From Anaerolineaceae bacterium (GTDB taxonomy: Bacteria; Chloroflexota; Anaerolineae; Anaerolineales; Anaerolineaceae), in assembly GCA_030653365.1 (NCBI GenBank), contig JAURZL010000007.1:684011-748010 (forward strand): a stretch of 64,000 bases of DNA, in the 5' to 3' direction. Shown in pieces: positions 1 through 7,294 of this stretch. Below the pieces are notes generated by a model, which saw only the letters and a list, made by a program, of their open reading frames with translations, was not told where the DNA came from and searched no databases. Each line of letters opens with the position of its first letter. The stretch's first letter is position 1. The position numbers were made by a program, and so were the translations under genes.

Positions 1-170
1 TTCAAAGGGCAAGCTGGTGTTGTAAGAACAATTGTAAATTTTATTTCTGAACCATTTATTGTTACATCCCTGATCATATTGAGAGTAACTAAATCTTTAT
101 GTAATTCCGGTTCTTGTACTTTTGAAAGTGCACCAAGTACCATTTCAGTGGTTATATTGTTAGCTGTCAT
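1..170 (-). CDS. mrp: Mrp/NBP35-family Fe-S carrier, N-terminal fragment
   Basis: Only the first 56 codons lie in the window; the gene runs off the left edge. The visible part is a MIP18/DUF59-type domain, with the motif [16 protein letters not shown] and then TTPACPL, as found at the N terminus of many bacterial Mrp (ApbC) proteins. Mrp proteins are P-loop ATPases that carry and deliver iron-sulfur clusters. The ATPase domain would lie outside, so a stand-alone DUF59 protein (SufT type) is possible. The start ATG follows a purine-rich GAAGGAAAA site. It is last in a minus-strand run nuoB-nuoCD-nuoI-CxxC protein, which fits a role in maturing Fe-S clusters. Confidence 0.75.
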   Translation of the reverse strand, partial: MTANNITTEMVLGALSKVQEPELHKDLVTLNMIRDVTINGSEIKFTIVLTTPACPL

Positions 171-190
171 TTTTTCCTTCCAAATTTTTA

Positions 191-514
191 TTAGGATTCA
201 AATCCCTTATTTCGATTATCAATTTCAATTTTCGATTTCTCGAATAATTTTAATAGATCAATATCTTCCCCTCGATATCTTCTGATCGATTGTTGTGCGC
301 ATTTGGTACAACCACGCATGGCTCTAAATGAATCTGCGTTACAGCCACTGCATCCAACGAGACGAACGATCATCAACACAAAAGCCAATTTCTCACTTTC
401 GTTTGCATCATTTAAAATAAAATCAATCAATTGATCCCATTTTTCCCCTCGTAATCCCTTCAATCCAGGAATTGCTCTAACGGGAAATAATACTTCTGTA
501 TCCGAATTGTACAT
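191..514 (-). CDS. Small conserved-looking CxxC protein next to nuoI
   Basis: A 107-residue soluble protein that I do not recognise as a named family. It carries two CxxC pairs, C55/C58 and C69/C72, separated by ten residues, inside [17 protein letters not shown]. This could hold a zinc ion or an Fe-S cluster. The N-terminal half looks helical with no signal peptide or membrane segment, and the C terminus is basic and charged. It lies 26 bp after nuoI and 20 bp before the mrp start in the same direction, so co-transcription is likely. An accessory or assembly role for the Fe-S subunits is an inference from position only. Confidence 0.6.
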   Translation of the reverse strand: MYNSDTEVLFPVRAIPGLKGLRGEKWDQLIDFILNDANESEKLAFVLMIVRLVGCSGCNADSFRAMRGCTKCAQQSIRRYRGEDIDLLKLFEKSKIEIDNRNKGFES

Positions 515-540
515 GATAAATCTACCTTTAATGCCTTACG

Positions 541-1155
541 TTAAGATTCTTTTACTGCTTTTGCAGCTGCTTTTTTTGCTTCTTTTTCTTTTCTGGCATC
601 ATCCTCTTCTTTAAATTGGGTCGGACGAATCTTTGCGTAATAAGATGCAGGTTTTAATAATTTCTCTAAATCATAAATGTGATGGGCAAATCGGTCAATA
701 TTTGCGATTTCATAATCATGATCCATGCGAATTGCTTCAAAGGGACAATACTCTGCACACAAACCACAATTCATGCAAATATCAACATCAATAAAGAATT
801 TCGCAGGTTTTGGAACTGGTTTTCCAGTTTCAGGATTTACAGAACGGGTTATCCAGATGCACTGTGGTGGACAAACTTTTGCACAGATACCACAAGAAGT
901 ACATCGAATATCTCGCTCTCCATCTGCGCTTTCATCATAGACCAGAAATGGAATATATCGAAATTCTTCTGGTACAGCTATTTTTTCTTCTGGATATTGA
1001 ACTGTAAATATCCCTTTTGTGTCATATGACTTTCGATCTAAAATACCCGCTTCTGTTCCATATCTCTTACCTTTGTATTGAATATCGACCAGATAGGTTT
1101 CGATAAAATGTTTTAAGGTTATCCCCAGCCCTTTAATAATTCCGCTTATTTCCAT
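541..1155 (-). CDS. nuoI: NADH-quinone oxidoreductase subunit I (NuoI)
   Basis: This 204-residue protein has two 4Fe-4S motifs of the 8Fe ferredoxin type. They are CTSCGICAKVCPPQC near residue 85 and CMNCGLCAEYCPFEAI near residue 127, typical of NuoI, which carries clusters N6a/N6b in complex I. The N terminus (GLGITLKHFIETYL) resembles the amphipathic helix that contacts the membrane arm. The C-terminal tail is a run of Lys, Glu and Ala. An AGGAGG site precedes the ATG. It follows nuoCD by 9 bp, so it belongs to the nuoB-nuoCD-nuoI run. The other complex I subunits are not in this window. Confidence 0.92.
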   Translation of the reverse strand: MEISGIIKGLGITLKHFIETYLVDIQYKGKRYGTEAGILDRKSYDTKGIFTVQYPEEKIAVPEEFRYIPFLVYDESADGERDIRCTSCGICAKVCPPQCIWITRSVNPETGKPVPKPAKFFIDVDICMNCGLCAEYCPFEAIRMDHDYEIANIDRFAHHIYDLEKLLKPASYYAKIRPTQFKEEDDARKEKEAKKAAAKAVKES

Positions 1156-1164
1156 AATATCCTC

Positions 1165-2898
1165 CTATCGATCAACTTCGCCTAAAACAATATCTATTGA
1201 GCCAAGTATTGCGACGACATCAGCTACTTTTTGATTAAGACACATCGTTCTTAGGGAAGTAAGATTGATGAATGATGGAGCTCTGACGTGATATCTCCAG
1301 GGGTTTGGTTGGCCATTTGATACGACATAGAATCCAAGTTCCCCCTTTGGAGCTTCAACCCTTCCGTACGCCTCACCAGCTGGAACTTTTACCTGATATT
1401 GCGACCTCCCTTCAAAAATAGGTCCTTCAGGGATCTGTGTTATCGCTTGTTGGATTATTCGAACACTTTGGCGCATTTCTTCAATTCGGATTAGATATCG
1501 ATCATAAATATCACCATGGTAAAGGACAGGAATATTAAATTCAAAACGATCATAAATGCTATAAGGATCAGCCCGGCGAATGTCATAAGGGACACCACTT
1601 GCTCTTAGGATAGGTCCTGTAGCTGACATATTGATAGCTTCTTCACCAGTCAATACACCAATCCCCATGCATCTGGATCGAACAATTTCATTTTCCGTAA
1701 GAAGCTGATCTAATTCATCAACTTTTGCAGGCAATCGTTCAAAAGCCAGATTTCGGATTGCTTCAGGAATCCCAGCTGGTAAATCCCGGACAACACCACC
1801 AAATCTGAAATAATTACACATCATTCGGGAACCAGAGACAGCTTCAAAAACATCAAGAATTAATTCTCTCTCCTTCAAAGCATATAATGCTGGCGTGAAA
1901 AAAGCGCCTAAATCATTTAACAGAAAACCAGTAGACATGAAATGGCTGGCTATTCTTGTTAATTCCGCCATAATTACTCGAATGTATTCTGCCCTCTCAG
2001 GTGGTTTTACTCCCATCAGTTTTTCAACAGCTAATGCGTATGAAAAATTGTTACTCATGGAACTAATATAATCCAGGCGGTCAGTAAACGGCATATTTTG
2101 AAGAAATGTGTTTCGTTCCCCAATCTTTTCATGGTTGCGGTGCAGATAACCAAACGCTGGCTTTAAATCGACGATTGATTCTCCATCCAGTAAAGCTGCC
2201 ATTCGAAAAACACCATGAGTCGAAGGATGTTGGGGTCCAAGATTTATTATTAACATTTCTGTATCTAAATCTTTACTTTTTCCGGATTTATTCAATCCCA
2301 AATATAAGGCTTCTTCACCAGATGCTACCCATTCTTCAGGATCAAAATTATCAGGATATTTGACATTGTCTCCAAATATATTCTTCTTTTCTGAATGTTC
2401 AGCAACCCCTTCTGGCCATCGTGATGCAAATGGCTTAGCATCCTCCTCATAATAAGCTTCTTTCCAATCTTTTCTCAATGGGAAACCTTCAAAGCCCTCC
2501 CACATCAAAATTCGCCTTAAATCTGGATGATGTTCAAATTTAATCCCTAATAAATCCCACGCTTCTCGTTCCTGGAATTCTGCACCACCAAAGATTGAAA
2601 ATAATGAAGGAACAATGGCGTCGTCACGGGGTATTTGAACTTTTACAACAAGAGCTCCTCCACCCAGCGATCGATAAAAGTGGTATACCACTTCCATGCT
2701 ATCTGGAAAATAATCCACACCTGTAATTGAGGATAAAGTGTCATATCCCCAGGAATCCCTGATTTCTTTTGAAAAATCCAGGAGAAATCCTCTAGGGACT
2801 ATAAAACCACTAAAACCAGGCCTTGTATCCAATATGACTTTTTCTGGAAAAAGAGCTTCAAAATCAGGAACATGGGAAACTAGAGTATGTTCTTCCAT
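1165..2898 (-). CDS. nuoCD: Fused NADH-quinone oxidoreductase subunit C/D (NuoCD)
   Basis: A single 577-residue chain joins NuoC (roughly residues 1-190, with [19 protein letters not shown]) to NuoD (roughly 213-577, with [23 protein letters not shown] and [14 protein letters not shown]). NuoD is the 49-kDa homologue and forms much of the quinone-binding cavity with NuoB. NuoC is the 30-kDa homologue. The chain ends in [12 protein letters not shown], the normal end of NuoD, so it is complete. The fusion occurs in enterobacteria and some other lineages; many bacteria keep the two genes apart. The gene starts 2 bp after the nuoB stop, so the two are probably translationally coupled. Confidence 0.93.
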   Translation of the reverse strand: MEEHTLVSHVPDFEALFPEKVILDTRPGFSGFIVPRGFLLDFSKEIRDSWGYDTLSSITGVDYFPDSMEVVYHFYRSLGGGALVVKVQIPRDDAIVPSLFSIFGGAEFQEREAWDLLGIKFEHHPDLRRILMWEGFEGFPLRKDWKEAYYEEDAKPFASRWPEGVAEHSEKKNIFGDNVKYPDNFDPEEWVASGEEALYLGLNKSGKSKDLDTEMLIINLGPQHPSTHGVFRMAALLDGESIVDLKPAFGYLHRNHEKIGERNTFLQNMPFTDRLDYISSMSNNFSYALAVEKLMGVKPPERAEYIRVIMAELTRIASHFMSTGFLLNDLGAFFTPALYALKERELILDVFEAVSGSRMMCNYFRFGGVVRDLPAGIPEAIRNLAFERLPAKVDELDQLLTENEIVRSRCMGIGVLTGEEAINMSATGPILRASGVPYDIRRADPYSIYDRFEFNIPVLYHGDIYDRYLIRIEEMRQSVRIIQQAITQIPEGPIFEGRSQYQVKVPAGEAYGRVEAPKGELGFYVVSNGQPNPWRYHVRAPSFINLTSLRTMCLNQKVADVVAILGSIDIVLGEVDR

Positions 2899-2900
2899 AT

Positions 2901-3563
2901 TTACGCCTCTTCGCCTTTTGCATCAGACACTTCTACTGTAACTTCTTCAGCTGATTGTAAATTTTTCTTGAATAACGGATACTTTCTAGGATCAATTAAA
3001 TCCGGTCCTAAAATTGGTACAGGGATTTCTTCATGAAAATCTTTTTTATACCATTCAGCATCTGATAATTTCTCTTTCTCAATTTTCTTTTGTAAAATAA
3101 TCAAACCATGCAGTAATGCCTGTGGGGTTGGAGGGCAACCAGGAATATAGACGTCAACTGGTAAAAATTTATCAATTCCGGATACAACATTGTATCCTTC
3201 TTTAAATGGTCCGCCACCAGATGCACATGCTCCCATCGCCAGCACATATTTTGGTTCACCCATCTGATTAAATAACCTGACAATTTGGGGAACCATTTTT
3301 TTTGTAACAGTTCCTGAAACAATCATCACATCTGCTTGTCTGGGGCTTGGTCTCATGACTTCCATACCAAATCTCGAAAAATCAACACGACTTGCTGCAG
3401 TGATAATCATCTCAATAGCACAACAAGCTAATCCAAACATCATCGGCCAGAGAGAACTAGCCCGACTCCAATTGTAAATTTTATCTAATGTTGTGATTGC
3501 TACTTGATTTTCTAATTCAGGGGGAATGTTTATATTGAGTTTATTAATTTTTTCTGGTTGCAT
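2901..3563 (-). CDS. nuoB: NADH-quinone oxidoreductase subunit B (NuoB)
   Basis: A 220-residue NuoB/PSST protein. The ligands for cluster N2 are visible: the adjacent pair C47-C48 in [10 protein letters not shown]113 in MGACASGGG, and C143 in [11 protein letters not shown]2 passes electrons to quinone at the NuoB-NuoD interface. The C-terminal extension after residue 180 is longer than in short NuoB proteins. It is the first gene of the minus-strand run, and nuoA is not upstream as it would be in a full nuo operon. A sigma70-type promoter lies at 3601-3628, and an AGAGGG site precedes the ATG. Confidence 0.94.
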   Translation of the reverse strand: MQPEKINKLNINIPPELENQVAITTLDKIYNWSRASSLWPMMFGLACCAIEMIITAASRVDFSRFGMEVMRPSPRQADVMIVSGTVTKKMVPQIVRLFNQMGEPKYVLAMGACASGGGPFKEGYNVVSGIDKFLPVDVYIPGCPPTPQALLHGLIILQKKIEKEKLSDAEWYKKDFHEEIPVPILGPDLIDPRKYPLFKKNLQSAEEVTVEVSDAKGEEA

Positions 3564-3600
3564 AATACCCTCTTATTAAAGGTCTATTGTCTTTATAACA

Positions 3601-3628
3601 ATTCTATCCTATGAAATTGAAAGGTCAA
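3601..3628 (-). promoter_or_regulatory. Sigma70-type promoter of nuoB
   Basis: On the minus strand there is TTGACC, a 16-bp spacer, then TAGAAT: five of six matches at each box. It ends 37 bp before the nuoB ATG. The 30-bp inverted repeat at 3633-3662 begins immediately upstream of the -35 box. Confidence 0.65.
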
Positions 3629-3632
3629 GTTA

Positions 3633-3662
3633 TAATTAAGAAAAATATTATTATCTTAATTA
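3633..3662. promoter_or_regulatory. Operator candidate between nuoB and the SufR-like regulator
   Basis: A perfect 9-bp inverted repeat, TAATTAAGA at 3633-3641 and TCTTAATTA at 3654-3662, with a 12-bp spacer. The arm centres are 21 bp apart, two helical turns, as expected for a dimeric winged-helix protein. It touches the nuoB -35 box on one side. On the other side it overlaps a TATAAT (3631-3636) in the direction of the regulator gene. It could serve autoregulation and control of nuoB; binding by the neighbouring regulator is inferred. Confidence 0.5.
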
Positions 3663-3671
3663 GGATTAATA

Positions 3672-4259
3672 ATGCAAAACTCTACCGATGAAGAGATAAT
3701 CAATATCCTATCGAAGAACATACCCATGTCAGTTAATCAGTTAGCCACGCTTCTAAATCTAACAAAAGCTGATATTCGGTACCAAATTAAGAAATTGCAT
3801 AAAAGTGGAAAAGTTGTAAAAATTGAGCCTGAATTAAATTTACGCGGAAGACCAGCATCCAGATATAAGATATCAGATTCTTTCTATAAGCATAATTTAA
3901 TTTTTCTCATCCACGCCTTGTTTCATTTATTGCCGCCTGGAAAAAATACTTTTATAAAATTATCGGAACATTTATCAGAGAAAATGGATATCGATACTAA
4001 CTCTTCCGCAATTTCTAAATTAAACCAATTAATTTCATTTCTAAATCTTCAGAACTATGAGTCACGTTGGGAAACCCAATTTCATGGTCCTGTAATATTT
4101 TTTTCTAATTGCCCATATCGTCAGGTAATACAAGACCATTCCGAATTGTGTGTTATGGATAAAGATTTAATTGAAATTAGTCTCAACAAAAAAGTGAAAA
4201 CTCTTCAAACAATTGTTAACAATGGAGGTTTTTATTGCAAGTTTCAAATTATTATTTAG
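3672..4259 (+). CDS. SufR-like winged-helix regulator with Fe-S type Cys spacing
   Basis: A 195-residue regulator. Residues 1-70 form a winged helix (SVNQLATLLNLTKADIRYQI, then the wing around LNLRGRPASRYKIS). The C-terminal part ends with cysteines C147, C160 and C189. The known SufR/COG2345 pattern is C-x12-C-x13-C-x14-C. Here C147-x12-C160 is kept, K174 stands exactly where the third Cys should be, and C189 follows after 14 residues. SufR-type proteins sense Fe-S status and repress suf operons. Its divergent position beside nuoB and mrp fits Fe-S related control. The upstream inverted repeat is a likely binding site. Whether it binds a cluster with three cysteines is unknown. Confidence 0.7.
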   Translation: MQNSTDEEIINILSKNIPMSVNQLATLLNLTKADIRYQIKKLHKSGKVVKIEPELNLRGRPASRYKISDSFYKHNLIFLIHALFHLLPPGKNTFIKLSEHLSEKMDIDTNSSAISKLNQLISFLNLQNYESRWETQFHGPVIFFSNCPYRQVIQDHSELCVMDKDLIEISLNKKVKTLQTIVNNGGFYCKFQIII

Positions 4260-4464
4260 GAAAATAAATAGGAATTGGCATATTGGAAATCAAATTATTA
4301 TTCTCAATTTCGATTAGAATTAAGTAAATTGTAAAAAGATAAAATGATATCTTATTAATTATTAGTGGTTAATGTGTTTTGGGCTGGTACCAACCAAAAA
4401 TTCACTTCCACTCGGCTGTTTATTGAATCGAAACAAATAATACAAAAAAATTAGGAACGAGCAA

Positions 4465-5055
4465 ATGAAATCTCATGTTAAAGCAATTTGCGTTTACTGT
4501 GGTTCTGCAGATGGATTAAGGAAAGAATACTATGAATGTGCATATAAATTAGGACAAATCCTGGCTTTGGAAAATATCACCCTTGTTTACGGAGCTGGTA
4601 AGACAGGCCTGATGGGAGCTGTGGCAAATGGGGTTCTGGAAGGTAATGGCACAGTTATTGGTGTAGTTCCTGAATTATTAAATGAACCTCAATTAATTCA
4701 TGCTAATCTTTCTAAACTGGAAGTTTTACCTAATATGCATCTCAGAAAAGCACGTATGAGTGAACTTGCAGATGCTTTTATCGCTTTGCCAGGTGGATTT
4801 GGTACTTTTGACGAATTATTTGAAACATTAACATGGGCACAAATAGGAATCCATGAGAAACCGATTGGATTATTGAATATCAACCATTACTTTGATCCAC
4901 TTCTTCAAATGGTCGAGCACGCTCTAAATGAAAAATTCATTTATGCTGACCATAAAATATTACTCCAACATGATCCGGACCCACTATCACTGCTAAATAA
5001 AATAAAAAGCTTTCAACAACCTGAAGGTCTCAGAAGTTGGATTTCGCGAGAATAA
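4465..5055 (+). CDS. LOG-family protein (nucleoside 5'-monophosphate phosphoribohydrolase)
   Basis: A 196-residue Rossmann-fold protein of the TIGR00730/LOG family. The signature PGGFGTFDELFE is present, after YGAGKTGLMGAVANGVL. Enzymes of this family release the base from nucleoside 5'-monophosphates, in plants and some bacteria from cytokinin ribotides; many were once misannotated as lysine decarboxylases. The length is normal and no signal peptide is seen. It stands alone on the plus strand, convergent with glmS (24-bp gap). The 205-bp region upstream (4260-4464) is AT-rich with no feature I can name. The physiological substrate cannot be told from sequence. Confidence 0.85.
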   Translation: MKSHVKAICVYCGSADGLRKEYYECAYKLGQILALENITLVYGAGKTGLMGAVANGVLEGNGTVIGVVPELLNEPQLIHANLSKLEVLPNMHLRKARMSELADAFIALPGGFGTFDELFETLTWAQIGIHEKPIGLLNINHYFDPLLQMVEHALNEKFIYADHKILLQHDPDPLSLLNKIKSFQQPEGLRSWISRE

Positions 5056-5078
5056 TAAAATTTAATTTATTTCAATTT

Positions 5079-6920
5079 CTACTCTACGGTAACCGATTTT
5101 GCTAAATTCCGTGGCTGATCAACATCCAACCCACGCAATGAAGCGATATGATAAGCAAAAAGCTGTAAAGGAATAACTGTTACGATAGGGCTTAATAACC
5201 AGGGTGTTTCAGGAATCCAGAATACCTGGTCAGCAAGTTCAGCTACTCGTTCATCACCTTCTGTGGCCACCACTAAAACACTTCCACCTCTGGCTTTTGC
5301 TTGTTCAATCTGGCTGATCATTTTATCATACCAGGGATCTTTTGGAGCAATTGCTACAACAGGCATATCCCGATCAATTAAAGCAATGGGACCATGTTTC
5401 ATTTCACCGGCAGGGTAACCTTCTGCATGGATATACGAAATTTCTTTAAGTTTTAATGCACCTTCAAAAGCGATTGGCATATTGATCCCACGGCCAAGGT
5501 AGAGCGCATTTCGTATAAATTTGAATTCTTTCGCAATATTCCGTATCTCCCCATCCTGTTCGAGGGCTTTTCCAACAAGCGCTGGAATCAGCCTCAAATC
5601 AGAGACCAATTTTTTTCTGTCCTTTTCATTGATGACTCCCCGTAAATCAGCCAGAAGAACAGCAAGCATGTATAAATCAGCCAGAGGCGCTGTAAATGCC
5701 TTTGTGGAAGCAACACCAATCTCTGGACCAGTTTGCATAGAAATGAAACCATCTGAAATACGCATCACTTGAGAACCGATTGCATTCACATTTGACCAAA
5801 GGATTGCACCTTTACGTTTGGCCAATTCCATTGCTGCCAGGGTGTCAGCAGTTTCGCCAGATTGACTGATCGCCAAAACAACTGTATTCTCATTGATTAA
5901 TGGATCTCGATATCGGAATTCTGATGCAATTTCAACTTCCACTGGAACGCGTGCGATATATTCGATTAATATCTTGCCAACCATTCCAGCGTAGGCAGCT
6001 GTACCACAGGCAGTGATGATTATTTTTTCAATACGATTGGCCATATCTTTGTCCAAATTTAACTGTGGAATTTGAATGATCCCATTGTCAAAATCAATAC
6101 GGCCAGCTAAGGTATCGGTTAAAGACCTGACTTGTTCGTGAATTTCTTTTTGCATAAAATGGCGGTATTCGCCTTTTTCTGCAGATACAGGGTCCCAGGA
6201 AATCATATGTATTTCAGGCGTTATCTCATTGCGATCAAAATCCTGAACTAATATTGAATCTTTCCTGATTATGACCATCTGTTCTGAATCCAGAAAAATC
6301 ATTTTTCTGGTATGTTCAAGAATTGCTGGGATATCTGATGCAACAAAATTTCCATCTTCACCAAAACCCACAACCACACCACCTGCATTTCCAATTCGCG
6401 CTGCAATTATCTTGTCTGGTTCTTTTGTCGTAAATGTCACGATACCATGAGCACCTTTTAACCTTTTTAATGCATTTGTTGTTGCTTTTTCAAAATCATC
6501 TCCAACCCCCATATACATTTCGATTAGATGTACAATCGTTTCTGTGTCGGTCTCAGAATTAAATTTTATCCCTTCAGCAACCAATTCTTCTTTCAATTCC
6601 ATATAATTTTCGACAATCCCGTTATGAACTACAACTACCTCACCGGTGGAACCGATATGGGGATGCGCATTTTCAGCTGTCGGCATACCATGCGTTGCCC
6701 AGCGTGTGTGGCCAATACCCAAATGTCCTTCCAATGGCTGATGGGAAACCATGGCATTCAATTTATTTAATTTTCCTGCATCCCTTCTAATTTCAATTTT
6801 TCCATTCTGTAAAACAGCAATTCCCGCTGAATCATATCCTCTATATTCCAGTTTTTTTAGTCCATTTAAAATAATTGGGGTTGCATTTTGACTACCTATA
6901 TATCCAACAATTCCACACAT
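5079..6920 (-). CDS. glmS: Glutamine-fructose-6-phosphate aminotransferase (GlmS)
   Basis: A 613-residue full-length GlmS makes glucosamine-6-phosphate from fructose-6-phosphate and glutamine, the entry to peptidoglycan amino sugars. The N-terminal glutaminase starts MCGIVGYIG, so the catalytic cysteine is C2. It continues with GHTRWATHG and HNGIVENY. Two SIS domains follow, with SQSGETADTLAAM and the C-terminal LAKSVTVE of the isomerase site. The ATG follows a GGAGG site. It stands alone on the minus strand. The leader carries a glmS ribozyme (6982-7115), so expression should be lowered by the enzyme's own product. Confidence 0.96.
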   Translation of the reverse strand: MCGIVGYIGSQNATPIILNGLKKLEYRGYDSAGIAVLQNGKIEIRRDAGKLNKLNAMVSHQPLEGHLGIGHTRWATHGMPTAENAHPHIGSTGEVVVVHNGIVENYMELKEELVAEGIKFNSETDTETIVHLIEMYMGVGDDFEKATTNALKRLKGAHGIVTFTTKEPDKIIAARIGNAGGVVVGFGEDGNFVASDIPAILEHTRKMIFLDSEQMVIIRKDSILVQDFDRNEITPEIHMISWDPVSAEKGEYRHFMQKEIHEQVRSLTDTLAGRIDFDNGIIQIPQLNLDKDMANRIEKIIITACGTAAYAGMVGKILIEYIARVPVEVEIASEFRYRDPLINENTVVLAISQSGETADTLAAMELAKRKGAILWSNVNAIGSQVMRISDGFISMQTGPEIGVASTKAFTAPLADLYMLAVLLADLRGVINEKDRKKLVSDLRLIPALVGKALEQDGEIRNIAKEFKFIRNALYLGRGINMPIAFEGALKLKEISYIHAEGYPAGEMKHGPIALIDRDMPVVAIAPKDPWYDKMISQIEQAKARGGSVLVVATEGDERVAELADQVFWIPETPWLLSPIVTVIPLQLFAYHIASLRGLDVDQPRNLAKSVTVE

Positions 6921-6981
6921 AAAAACACCTCCGTTTTTTCAGGAATAATAATCTAAATTATCTAGTTGGTATGAATAGGTA

Positions 6982-7115
6982 CAGGTTTTAATTCCTGGAA
7001 GGCTTCCGCTGACCTTTCGATTTTCCTGGAATGGATCATTTTCCACTCAGTTAACCCCAATTTGCATTGGGGAACCTTCATCCTCGTCACTTTGCTAAAC
7101 GCAAAGCCATGCGCT
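6982..7115 (-). ncRNA. glmS ribozyme (self-cleaving riboswitch) in the glmS leader
   Basis: Read on the minus strand, the leader holds the conserved blocks of the glmS ribozyme in order. First is AGCGCATGG, with cleavage expected between A (7115) and G (7114). A hairpin CTTTGC/GCAAAG follows, then TGACGAGGATGAAGG (P2.1 and the 5' strand of P3), ATCGAAAGG, and CAGCGGAAGCCTTCC (the 3' strand of P3). GAAGG pairs with CCTTC. Between the P3 strand and ATCGA there is an extra segment with a CCCCAAT/ATTGGGG hairpin. A CAGG/CCTG hairpin closes the 3' end. These blocks match the Bacillus ribozyme closely in sequence and spacing apart from the insertion. It lies about 60 nt upstream of the glmS ATG. 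Confidence 0.88.
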
Positions 7116-7294
7116 TTCCTATTCTCAAATTGAGTTTATTCTATTCTTCCTTTTCTGTCTAGTAGAATGTAATTCCTGAAATAATTAAATTCCGAATAAA
7201 TTAATTGACAAAAATTGTAATCGGTTCAATGTGTATTAATTAAAATACAGAGTCTAATCATTGATAGACACTCATATAAACAATTTACTATTAT

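Noticed and set aside
4465..5055. Lysine decarboxylase
   Set aside because: The PGGFGTFDE signature belongs to LOG-type phosphoribohydrolases; the decarboxylase name is an old misannotation of the family.
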